Assembly (NCBI RefSeq): GCF_018130825.1 | Contig: NZ_JAFCJS010000006.1 | Location: 186,001-250,000 of the forward strand | Length of the DNA stretch: 64,000 nucleotides | Reading direction: 5' to 3' | Source of the DNA: Bradyrhizobium liaoningense | GTDB lineage: Bacteria > Pseudomonadota > Alphaproteobacteria > Rhizobiales > Xanthobacteraceae | Part shown: one piece after another, positions 50,848 to 57,580 of the stretch | Position numbering within the stretch: position 1 is the first letter of the stretch | Layout: every line of letters begins with the position of its first letter | Translations under genes and position numbers: made by a program | The notes under the pieces: generated by a model | Database searches by the model: none | What the model saw: only the letters and a program-made list of their open reading frames with translations | Told to the model about the DNA's origin: nothing

Positions 50848-52584
50848 TTATCGCAGCCGTAGCGCTGCGAGCAGCACGATGACCGCGCAGGCCAGGATCG
50901 CCGTGGTCAGCTTCCAGAACAGCAGCGGATTGCGCTCCAGAAGTGGCGTGGTCCGCGTGGCGAGATAGGCCGGATTGGGATTTCTGAGCTCGAACACGAA
51001 CTCGGAGAGGTCTTCGTGGCGCTTGTAGGGATCGGGATGCAGCGCCTTCCTCAGCGCGCCGTCGATCCAGCCGGGAATGCCCCGCTCGGCATCGACCGCG
51101 GGGCGGTATCTCAGTTTCCACGCGTCCGATCGTCCCCGGATTTTAGCCAGCTGGGCGCCGTAGGGCAGATGTCCGGTGAGCATCTGGTAGCAGATGGCGG
51201 CCAGTGAGAACATGTCGGACCGAGGCGATCCGCCCTCGCCGAGGAAATACTCCGGTGCCGTGTACTGGACCGTGCCGAGAATCTCCGCGTCGGCCGCTCC
51301 AGGCGCTGCTTCAGCGACGCCCGCGACCCTGACCGATCCGAAGTCGATGATCTTCGCGGTGCCGGTCTTGTCGATCAGGACATTATCGGGCCTGAGATCC
51401 TGGTGCAGCATCTCCATCCGGTGGAAGGCGCGCAGCCCGGTGGCGATCTGCTCGACGATCCGGCGCACCGTCTCCAGATCGGGGCGGGGATTGTCGAGCA
51501 TCCACTGCCGCAGCGTCTGCCCCTCGACGAACTCGGTCGCGACGTAGAGATAGTTGCGCCGCGTCGATCGCGATCGCGGCTTGAGCACGTACGGACTGTC
51601 GATTCGCCGAGCGATCCATTCCTCCATCAGGAAACGTTTCAGATAGGCCTGGTTGTCGCGCAGGTCGATCGACGGAATCTTGAGCGCGACCGTTTCCTCG
51701 GTCTCCGCATCGACGGCGAGATAGATGTGGCTGCGGCTGCTGCCGTGGATCTCCCGGATGATCCGGTAGCCATCGAACATCGCCCGCGGCTCCAGCAGGG
51801 GCGGCAGCGGCAGCGCCGAACTCTGATCGAAGACACCGGATTCCTCCGGCACCGCATCGATGCGCAGGATCTGCACGGTGATGTTGTCGTCGCTGCCGCG
51901 CCGGTAGGCCTCCTCGACGATCGCCTTTGCTGCGCCGTCGAGCTCGGCCGCATGCTCGATGATTGCGCTCGTGACGAAACGCGGCTCGACGAATTCATAC
52001 GCACCGTCCGTTGCCAGCAGGAAGGTGTCGCCGGCCTGGATCTCGACCGTCTGGTAGTCGATCTCGAGCTGCGGATTGATGCCGAGCGCGCGGCCGAGAT
52101 AGGTCTGCTCCGACGACACGATGATGCGGTGATCGTCGGTCAGCTGCTCCAGCGCCCTGCCGGCGATGCGGTAGATGCGGCAGTCGCCGACATGGAAGAT
52201 GTGCGCGGTGGCCGCCTTGATGACCATGGCGCTGAGGGTGCAGACATAGCCCTTGTCGCGGTCATAGGCATATTGGCTCTTGCGCGTCTGCGCATGCAGC
52301 CAGGAGTTGGTCGCCTCCAGCACGCGGCGGGCGGAGGTCTTCACCGTCCAGGATTCCGACGTGCAGTAATAGTCCATCAGGAAGCTCTTGACCGCCGACT
52401 CGCTGGCGATCTGGCTCACGCTGCTGCTGGAGATGCCGTCGGCGAGAACCGCCGCGATGCCCTTCAGGCTGAGCAGCGGCTCCTCCGGAATCAGGACGCC
52501 GTGAAAATCCTGGTTGACGGGCTTGCGACCCCTGTCCGAGTGCTGGCCGACCGAGATCTGGAGTCCGCGGGACATCGTCATCAC
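50848..52584 (-). CDS. Bifunctional PP2C phosphatase / Ser-Thr protein kinase, membrane-anchored
   Basis: 578 residues in three parts. Residues about 10-245 form a PP2C phosphatase: SDRGRKPVNQDF (Asp26), VLADG (Asp49), FHVGDCRIY, LLATDGAYEF and GSDDNITV keep all metal-site aspartates. About 269-530 form a Ser/Thr kinase: ALKIP with the ATP lysine, HQDLRPDN with catalytic Asp396 and IDFGS with the DFG aspartate; the glycine loop is degenerate (IHGSSRS) and HRD is HQD. A single C-terminal helix (about 552-574) anchors it. It follows the FNT channel gene by 57 nt on the same strand and shares its sigma-54-type promoter region, so it probably acts on transport or nitrogen signalling. Start among GTG/ATG codons at 52584-52575 is uncertain. 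Confidence 0.88.
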   Translation of the reverse strand: MMTMSRGLQISVGQHSDRGRKPVNQDFHGVLIPEEPLLSLKGIAAVLADGISSSSVSQIASESAVKSFLMDYYCTSESWTVKTSARRVLEATNSWLHAQTRKSQYAYDRDKGYVCTLSAMVIKAATAHIFHVGDCRIYRIAGRALEQLTDDHRIIVSSEQTYLGRALGINPQLEIDYQTVEIQAGDTFLLATDGAYEFVEPRFVTSAIIEHAAELDGAAKAIVEEAYRRGSDDNITVQILRIDAVPEESGVFDQSSALPLPPLLEPRAMFDGYRIIREIHGSSRSHIYLAVDAETEETVALKIPSIDLRDNQAYLKRFLMEEWIARRIDSPYVLKPRSRSTRRNYLYVATEFVEGQTLRQWMLDNPRPDLETVRRIVEQIATGLRAFHRMEMLHQDLRPDNVLIDKTGTAKIIDFGSVRVAGVAEAAPGAADAEILGTVQYTAPEYFLGEGGSPRSDMFSLAAICYQMLTGHLPYGAQLAKIRGRSDAWKLRYRPAVDAERGIPGWIDGALRKALHPDPYKRHEDLSEFVFELRNPNPAYLATRTTPLLERNPLLFWKLTTAILACAVIVLLAALRLR

Positions 52585-52641
52585 CAGGAGAGGGGAGCCT
52601 CACCCTGCTTGGGCGAAGCTCCCCTGTCGAGACGGATTCGA

Positions 52642-53481
52642 TCAGGCTGCGACGCGGGGCTTCGCAGCCTTGTCGGCCTGGCGCTTCGGCAGGGTCATGA
52701 CGTGCGTGGCGTAGAGGGTCATGCCGGTGAAGGCGAGGCCGCCGACGAGGTTGCCGAGCACGGTCGGAATCTCGTTCCAGATCAGGTAGTCCATGATCGA
52801 GAACTTCGCATGGAGCATGAGGCCCGACGGGAACAGGAACATGTTCACCACGGAATGCTCGAACACCATGTAGAAGAACACCAGGATCGGCATCCACATC
52901 GCGATGACCTTGCCAGGGACCGAGGTTGAGATCATGGCGCCGACGACGCCGGTCGAGACCATCCAGTTGCAGAGCATGCCGCGCAGGAACAGCGTCGCCA
53001 TGCCGGCCGCGCCATGCGCGGCGTAGCCCAGCGTTCGGCCTTCGCCGATATTGCCGATCGCCGCGCCGACCTTGTCGGGGGCCTGGGTAAAGCCGAAGGT
53101 CGTGACGAAGGCCATCATGAAGGCCACCGTGAAGGCGCCGGCGAAGTTGCCGACGAAGACGAGGCCCCAGTTGCGCAGCACGCCGCCAAGGGTGACGCCC
53201 GGGCGCTTGTCGATCAAGGCGAGCGGGGAGAGCACGAACACGCCGGTCAGGAGGTCGAAGCCCAAGAGATAGAGCATGACGAAGCCGACCGGGAACAGCA
53301 GCGCGCCGACCAGCGGCTGGCCGGTGTTCACGTTGATGGTGACGGCGAACCAGGCGGCGAGGGCGAGGATCGCGCCGGCCATATAGGCCCGGATGATGGT
53401 ATCGCGGGTGGACATGAAGATCTTGGACTCGCCCGCATCCACCATCTTGGTGACGAATTCCGAAGGCGCGAGATACGACAT
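52642..53481 (-). CDS. Formate/nitrite transporter (FNT, NirC/FocA-like) channel
   Basis: 279 residues from MSYLAPSEFV. About six membrane helices; FNT features include LLTGVFVLSPLALID (first half-motif), FVGNFAGAF and LRGMLCNWMVSTGVV (the conserved LCN motif) and the late HSVVNMF. FNT proteins are pentameric channels for nitrite, formate or related anions; its place beside nitrate genes points to nitrite. The ATG at 53481 has a GGAACC site; a longer frame upstream is not protein-like. It is read with the phosphatase/kinase from a sigma-54-type promoter at 53722-53738, leaving a leader of about 230 nt. Confidence 0.9.
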   Translation of the reverse strand: MSYLAPSEFVTKMVDAGESKIFMSTRDTIIRAYMAGAILALAAWFAVTINVNTGQPLVGALLFPVGFVMLYLLGFDLLTGVFVLSPLALIDKRPGVTLGGVLRNWGLVFVGNFAGAFTVAFMMAFVTTFGFTQAPDKVGAAIGNIGEGRTLGYAAHGAAGMATLFLRGMLCNWMVSTGVVGAMISTSVPGKVIAMWMPILVFFYMVFEHSVVNMFLFPSGLMLHAKFSIMDYLIWNEIPTVLGNLVGGLAFTGMTLYATHVMTLPKRQADKAAKPRVAA

Positions 53482-53659
53482 CAATGGTTCCTTTGCTTCG
53501 TAAGTGAGATCGACACGCCCCCTCAGAGGACGCGGCTGAACGTCATTGGCCGTGCGGGCTGGCCGGCCGCGCACGAGGGCTATGGAATGTCTGGAAGCTT
53601 TGGGAATCGCGTCACGAGGACTGAGCCGGGAGGGCCGCGAAGCAGATGAGCTTCCGGGA

Positions 53660-53697
53660 TGCAGCCGCCAGAGGCTGCAACGATGCGGCAAGCCGCA
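53660..53697 (-). promoter_or_regulatory. Two tandem hairpins in the FNT leader
   Basis: On the minus strand, TGCGGC-TT-GCCGCA (53697-53684) is followed after 4 nt by TGCAGCC-TCTGGC-GGCTGCA (53679-53660), the latter a 7-bp stem with a 6-nt loop. They fall within about 50 nt of the predicted transcript start. Pairs of hairpins with six-base loops are targets of ANTAR proteins such as NasT; the loop sequence does not fully fit the A1/G4 rule, so this is tentative. Confidence 0.35.
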
Positions 53698-53721
53698 GTC
53701 TTCGTTGACGCCAATGAAGAA

Positions 53722-53738
53722 GCAAGTTGCGTGCCGCC
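53722..53738 (-). promoter_or_regulatory. Sigma-54-type promoter of the FNT channel - kinase/phosphatase unit
   Basis: Minus strand reads GCGGCACGCAACTTGCT, with the -24 GG (53735-53734), N10 and the -12 GC (53723-53722). It matches YTGGCACG-N4-TTGC at all positions but one. Transcription should start near 53710. The enhancer pair at 53831-53863 begins exactly 96 bp upstream. Confidence 0.75.
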
Positions 53739-53830
53739 GAGGCGCGCAGGAAAAATGAAGTCATATCAAACTGATGCGCCTCTCGCCGATTTCGGTCCGA
53801 GGCGCTTGGCAGCCTCCTGCTTAAGCGACT

Positions 53831-53863
53831 GCACAAGCTTTGTGCGCCGCACAAGGATTGGGC
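53831..53863. promoter_or_regulatory. NtrC-like enhancer pair shared by two divergent promoters
   Basis: Two adjacent GCAC-N7-GTGC-type sites separated by GCC: GCACAAGCTTTGTGC (perfect dyad) and GCACAAGGATTGGGC (one arm degenerate). This fits the NtrC consensus TGCAC-N7-GTGCA. Its two edges are each 96 bp from the nearer -24 GG of the flanking sigma-54-type promoters (53735 left, 53959 right). The sequence CGCAAATTT follows 5 bp after the pair, as it does in the copy before narK. Confidence 0.75.
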
Positions 53864-53956
53864 AGTGCGCAAATTTCGCAAGCGGGATCAGCCTGCGACA
53901 GTCTGGCGCGGGACGGCTAAGTTACTCAATATCTTGGTGTTTTGGCGATGCCGAGC

Positions 53957-53973
53957 TTGGCATGAAGCTTGAA
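53957..53973 (+). promoter_or_regulatory. Sigma-54-type promoter of nrtABC
   Basis: TTGGCATGAAGCTTGAA: GG at 53959-53960, N10, then GA where consensus has GC. Transcription would start near 53984, giving a leader of about 175 nt. Enhancer pair 96 bp upstream. The single departure at -12 is shared with the narK promoter. Confidence 0.65.
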
Positions 53974-53982
53974 TAGTTCCAA

Positions 53983-54158
53983 GCGACGCCATTGAAGCCG
54001 TCCCGCGAGACTTCTCATCCGATTTGCTGACGCCACCAGACGGGGGTCTCTCCCGTCGTGCGTTCGCATGCGCCAAAGACGGCGCCGCCGGACGGACGGG
54101 CTGCTCGTGTGCACTGACGCCATCAAATTCTGCAACGACGCAAAGGACGACACTACAC
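53983..54158 (+). promoter_or_regulatory. Leader region of nrtABC with elements shared with the narK leader
   Basis: Begins GCGACGCCATTGAAGCCGTCCC; the narK leader begins GCGACGCCAACGACGACGTCCC. Both then carry CGCCACC before a GC hairpin (here GACGGG…CCCGTC, 54039-54057) and a late CTGCAACGACGCA (54130-54142). No gene is in this 176-nt stretch. Control by NasT-type antitermination, known for nitrate genes in related bacteria, is plausible but unproven. Confidence 0.45.
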
Positions 54159-55475
54159 ATGACCAAGCGCATTCGCCGGCCCTCCGAGACTGGCCTCAGC
54201 CGCCGTCAATTGTTGAAAGCCGCCGGCTCTACTGCTGCCCTTCTCGCCGCCGCCAAACTCAATTTCCCCGCCGGCGCCTTCGCGCAGGATTCAGGTCCTG
54301 AGGTCAAGGGCGCCAAGCTCGGCTTCATTGCGCTGAGCGACGCCGGGCCGCTGTTCGTCGCCAAGGACAAGGGTCTGTTCGCCAAATACGGCGTGCCTGA
54401 CACTGACGTGCAGAAGCAGGCCTCCTGGGGCACCACGCGCGACAACCTCGTGCTCGGCTCCGAAGGCAATGGCATCGACGGCGCGCATATCCTCACCCCG
54501 ATGCCGTACCTGATCTCAGCCGGCAAGGTGACGCAGAACAACCAGCCGACGCCGATGTACATCCTGGCGCGGCTCAATCTCGATGCCCAGTGCATCTCGG
54601 TCGCCAAGGAATATGCCGACCTCAAGCTCGGCACCGATGCGGCGCCGTTCAAGGCGGCGCTGGAGAAGAAGAAGGCCTCCGGCAAGGCGGTGAAGGCCGC
54701 GATGACCTTCCCGGGCGGCACCCATGACCTCTGGATCCGCTACTGGCTCGCCGCCGGCGGCATCGATCCCGACAAGGACATCGAGACCATCGTGGTGCCG
54801 CCGCCGCAGATGGTGGCCAACATGAAGGTCGGCACCATGGACTGCTTCTGTGTCGGCGAGCCCTGGAACCTGCAGCTCGTCCACCAGGACATCGGCTACA
54901 CCGCGGTCAACACCGGCGAGATCTGGAACAAGCATCCGGAGAAATCTTTCGGCATGCGTGCAGCCTTCGTCGACAAATATCCCAAGGCGACCAAAGCGAT
55001 CCTGATGGCGGTGCTCGAGGCCCAGCAGTGGGCCGACAAGGCCGAGAACAAGCAGGAGCTTGCCACCATCATGGCCAAGCGGCAGTGGATCAACTGCCCG
55101 GTTGAGGACGTCTACGACCGCACCGCCGGCAAGTTCGACTATGGCAACGGCAAGTTGGTCGAGAACTCGCCGCACATCATGAAGTACTGGCGCGACTTCG
55201 CCTCCTATCCGTTCCAGAGCCACGATCTCTGGTTCCTCACCGAGGACATCCGCTGGGGCAAGTATGAGGCGAATTTCGACACCAAGGCGCTGATCGCCAA
55301 GGTCAATCGTGAAGACCTCTGGAAGGATGCGGCGAAGACGCTGGGCGTTGCTGCCGCGGAAATTCCGACCTCCACCTCGCGCGGCAAGGAGACCTTCTTC
55401 GACGGCAAGGTGTTCGACCCCGAAAATCCGGCTGCCTATCTGAAGTCGCTCGCGATCAAGCGCGTCGAAGTCTGA
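54159..55475 (+). CDS. nrtA: Nitrate ABC transporter substrate-binding protein (NrtA/CmpA type)
   Basis: 438 residues. N-terminal Tat-type signal RRQLLKAAGSTAALLAAAKL, then the NrtA fold with KLGFIALSDAGPLFVAKDKGLFAKYG near the start and FPGGTHDLWIRYWLAAGGIDPDKD in the middle, both family signatures; GTMDCFCVGEPWN is also typical. It binds nitrate (or nitrite) in the periplasm. The ATG at 54159 is preceded by AAAGGACGAC; an open frame to 54024 is leader. First gene of nrtABC, controlled by the NtrC/sigma-54-type region upstream. Confidence 0.92.
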   Translation: MTKRIRRPSETGLSRRQLLKAAGSTAALLAAAKLNFPAGAFAQDSGPEVKGAKLGFIALSDAGPLFVAKDKGLFAKYGVPDTDVQKQASWGTTRDNLVLGSEGNGIDGAHILTPMPYLISAGKVTQNNQPTPMYILARLNLDAQCISVAKEYADLKLGTDAAPFKAALEKKKASGKAVKAAMTFPGGTHDLWIRYWLAAGGIDPDKDIETIVVPPPQMVANMKVGTMDCFCVGEPWNLQLVHQDIGYTAVNTGEIWNKHPEKSFGMRAAFVDKYPKATKAILMAVLEAQQWADKAENKQELATIMAKRQWINCPVEDVYDRTAGKFDYGNGKLVENSPHIMKYWRDFASYPFQSHDLWFLTEDIRWGKYEANFDTKALIAKVNREDLWKDAAKTLGVAAAEIPTSTSRGKETFFDGKVFDPENPAAYLKSLAIKRVEV

Positions 55476-55483
55476 TGGAGCCA

Positions 55484-55505
55484 GCGGCCGCCCCCGGGCG
55501 GCCGC
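55484..55505 (+). terminator. Intra-operon hairpin between nrtA and nrtB
   Basis: GCGGCCGCCC-CC-GGGCGGCCGC, a 9-10-bp GC stem right after the nrtA stop, without a T-run. Such hairpins often stabilise the upstream message and lower expression of permease genes relative to the binding protein. Confidence 0.6.
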
Positions 55506-55535
55506 ATCGTCTTTTGCAGCCGGAGAGATATTGCG

Positions 55536-56432
55536 ATGAATATGCCTGCCACGAAGATTGAGGTCGAGACCGCGACGCCCGCGGCTGTTGCCGCACCTGT
55601 CGTTGCGATGACGCCGAAGCGCCCGCCCCGCAGTGAGGCCTACGCACGCATGGCAAGGGAAACCGCCGTGCGCGTCATCCCGCCGCTGGTCGTGCTCGCG
55701 CTGCTGACCCTGGTGTGGGAGCTCGTTTGCCGCCGCGCCGGCTCGGCGCTGCCGCCGCCGTCAAAAGTCTTCAAGGACACCAAGGAGCTGATCCTCGATC
55801 CGTTCTTCGACCATGGCGGCATCGACAAGGGCCTGTTCTGGCATCTCTCCGCCAGTCTCCAGCGCGTTGCGCTCGGCTATTCGCTCTCGGCGATCGCCGG
55901 CATAGCGCTCGGCGTGCTGGTCGGGCAATCGGTCTGGGCGATGCGCGGGCTCGATCCGCTGTTCCAGGTGCTGCGCACCATTCCGCCGCTCGCCTGGCTG
56001 CCGCTCTCGCTCGCCGCGTTCCGCGACGGCCAGCCCTCGGCGATCTTCGTCATCTTCATCACCTCGATCTGGCCGATCATCATCAACACCGCGGTCGGCA
56101 TCCGCAACATCCCGCAGGACTACCGCAACGTCGCCGCGGTGGTGCAGCTCAACCCGCTCGAATTCTTCTCCAAGATCATGATCCCGGCGGCCGCGCCCTA
56201 CATCTTCACGGGCCTGCGCATCGGCATCGGCCTGTCCTGGCTCGCGATCGTCGCCGCGGAAATGCTGATCGGCGGCGTCGGCATCGGCTTCTTCATCTGG
56301 GACGCCTGGAACTCCTCGCATATCAGCGAGATCATCCTGGCGCTGTTCTATGTCGGCATCGTCGGGTTCGTGCTCGATCGCCTGATCGCAGGCCTCGGCA
56401 AGATCGTCACCCGCGGCACCGCCACAAGCTAA
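55536..56432 (+). CDS. nrtB: Nitrate ABC transporter permease (NrtB type)
   Basis: 298 residues, about six helices after a soluble N-tail. Family segments: FWHLSASLQRVALGYSLSAIAGIALGVLVG, PLAWLPLSLAAFRDG, and the EAA loop DYRNVAAVVQLNPLEFFSKIMIPAAAPYIFTGL. Forms the membrane pore with NrtC as motor. GGAGAGA precedes the ATG. It lies 60 nt after nrtA with a hairpin between, and 14 nt before nrtC. Confidence 0.93.
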   Translation: MNMPATKIEVETATPAAVAAPVVAMTPKRPPRSEAYARMARETAVRVIPPLVVLALLTLVWELVCRRAGSALPPPSKVFKDTKELILDPFFDHGGIDKGLFWHLSASLQRVALGYSLSAIAGIALGVLVGQSVWAMRGLDPLFQVLRTIPPLAWLPLSLAAFRDGQPSAIFVIFITSIWPIIINTAVGIRNIPQDYRNVAAVVQLNPLEFFSKIMIPAAAPYIFTGLRIGIGLSWLAIVAAEMLIGGVGIGFFIWDAWNSSHISEIILALFYVGIVGFVLDRLIAGLGKIVTRGTATS

Positions 56433-56446
56433 GGGGGAAGGGACAC

Positions 56447-57241
56447 ATGACCGCCTATCTGAAGCTCGACCACATCGACAAGATTTTTACCCGCGGCGCT
56501 GCGACGACCGAGGTGCTGAAGGACATCAACCTGACCATCGAGAAGGGGCAGTACGTCTCGATCATCGGTCATTCCGGCTGCGGCAAGTCGACCCTGCTCA
56601 ACATCATCGCAGGACTCACGACCGCCACCACCGGTGGCGTGCTGCTGGAGAACCGCGAGGTCAACTCGCCGGGCCCCGATCGCGCCGTTGTGTTCCAGAA
56701 CCACAGCCTGCTGCCGTGGCTCACCGTCTACGAGAACGTCCGGCTCGGCGTGGACAAGGTGTTTGCGAGGACCAAGACGAGGGCCGAGCGCGACGCCTGG
56801 GTGATGCACAATCTCAACCTGGTGCAGATGGCTCATGCCAGGGACAAGCGCCCCTCGGAAATCTCCGGCGGCATGAAGCAGCGCGTCGGCATCGCGCGGG
56901 CGCTGGCGATGGAGCCGAAGGTGCTGCTGCTGGACGAGCCGTTCGGCGCCCTCGACGCGCTGACCCGCGCGCACTTGCAGGACTCGGTGATGGCGCTACA
57001 TCAGAAGCTCGGCAACACCATCCTGATGATCACCCACGACGTCGACGAGGCCGTGCTCTTGTCCGACCGCATCGTGATGATGACGAACGGGCCGAGTGCG
57101 CGCATCGGCGAGGTGCTGGAGGTACCGCTGGCGCGTCCCCGCAAGCGGCTCGAGCTCGCGACCAACACCACCTATCTGAAGTGCCGGCAGCGTGTGCTCG
57201 AATTCCTCTACGAGCGTCATCGCTTCGTAGAAGCCGCGTAA
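56447..57241 (+). CDS. nrtC: Nitrate ABC transporter ATP-binding protein (NrtC/D type)
   Basis: 264 residues. Walker A GHSGCGKST, Q-loop VFQNHSLLPW, signature ISGGMKQRVGIARA, Walker B VLLLDEPFGALD and switch ITHDVDEAV. It is the short form without the NrtA-like C-terminal regulatory domain seen in cyanobacterial NrtC, so it is better compared with NrtD/SsuB. GGGGGAAGGGAC precedes the ATG. Last gene of the unit; no clear terminator, then the narK control region. Confidence 0.92.
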   Translation: MTAYLKLDHIDKIFTRGAATTEVLKDINLTIEKGQYVSIIGHSGCGKSTLLNIIAGLTTATTGGVLLENREVNSPGPDRAVVFQNHSLLPWLTVYENVRLGVDKVFARTKTRAERDAWVMHNLNLVQMAHARDKRPSEISGGMKQRVGIARALAMEPKVLLLDEPFGALDALTRAHLQDSVMALHQKLGNTILMITHDVDEAVLLSDRIVMMTNGPSARIGEVLEVPLARPRKRLELATNTTYLKCRQRVLEFLYERHRFVEAA

Positions 57242-57289
57242 ACCAAGGTTTAACGCGGAGGATGCGCGCGCCTAAATAATTGACATCAA

Positions 57290-57322
57290 GCTCAATCCTT
57301 GTGCGCCGCACAAGGATTGAGC
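57290..57322. promoter_or_regulatory. NtrC-like enhancer pair upstream of narK
   Basis: GCTCAATCCTTGTGC-GCC-GCACAAGGATTGAGC: two GCAC-N7-GTGC-type sites, each with one degenerate outer arm, forming together a long perfect dyad. Same layout as the pair at 53831-53863 (two 15-bp sites, GCC spacer, CGCAAATTT 5 bp after). The right edge is exactly 96 bp from the -24 GG of the narK promoter. Confidence 0.7.
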
Positions 57323-57415
57323 GAATCGCAAATTTAGCGTGCGAAAATGCCCTGCAAAAACTTCGGGCAATGCGAATAAGATCCTGAAATCCCTGTATTT
57401 CCAGTACGCGCGCAA

Positions 57416-57432
57416 TTGGCACGGAAATTGAA
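57416..57432 (+). promoter_or_regulatory. Sigma-54-type promoter of the narK-bjgb-flp-nasC operon
   Basis: TTGGCACGGAAATTGAA: GG at 57418-57419, N10, GA at 57430-57431. It matches TTGGCACG-N4-TTGC except the last C. A start near 57443 would give a leader of about 138 nt. It has the same single departure as the nrtA promoter. Confidence 0.7.
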
Positions 57433-57442
57433 GTGTCTTTGC

Positions 57443-57580
57443 GCGACGCCAACGACGACGTCCCTCAACATCATCAATCAGCATCGTGAACTCGCCACCG
57501 GGGTGAAGCCCCGGAGCGCGCCTTCGTGACCGGAGGCAGAGCCTGCAACGACGCAGCGGTGAGCCTGGAAGGGATAATGT
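57443..57580 (+). promoter_or_regulatory. Leader region of narK with elements shared with the nrtA leader
   Basis: Starts GCGACGCCAACGACGACGTCCC, then carries CGCCACC overlapping the hairpin CCGGGG-TGAAG-CCCCGG (57498-57514), and CTGCAACGACGCA at 57543-57555, 26 nt before the narK ATG. The shared order with the nrtA leader suggests a common RNA-level control; a NasT/ANTAR-type antiterminator is the best-known candidate in this gene context. Confidence 0.45.

Noticed and set aside
53831..53863. The GCACAA/TTGTGC repeats as a hairpin leader RNA of nrtA
   Set aside because: They lie upstream of both predicted promoters and at fixed 96-bp distance, which fits an enhancer and not a leader; the matching copy lies upstream of narK in the same way.
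57280..57285. TTGACA upstream of narK as a sigma-70 -35 box
   Set aside because: No -10-like hexamer at 16-18 bp; the sequence abuts the NtrC-like pair and a sigma-54-type promoter explains the region better.
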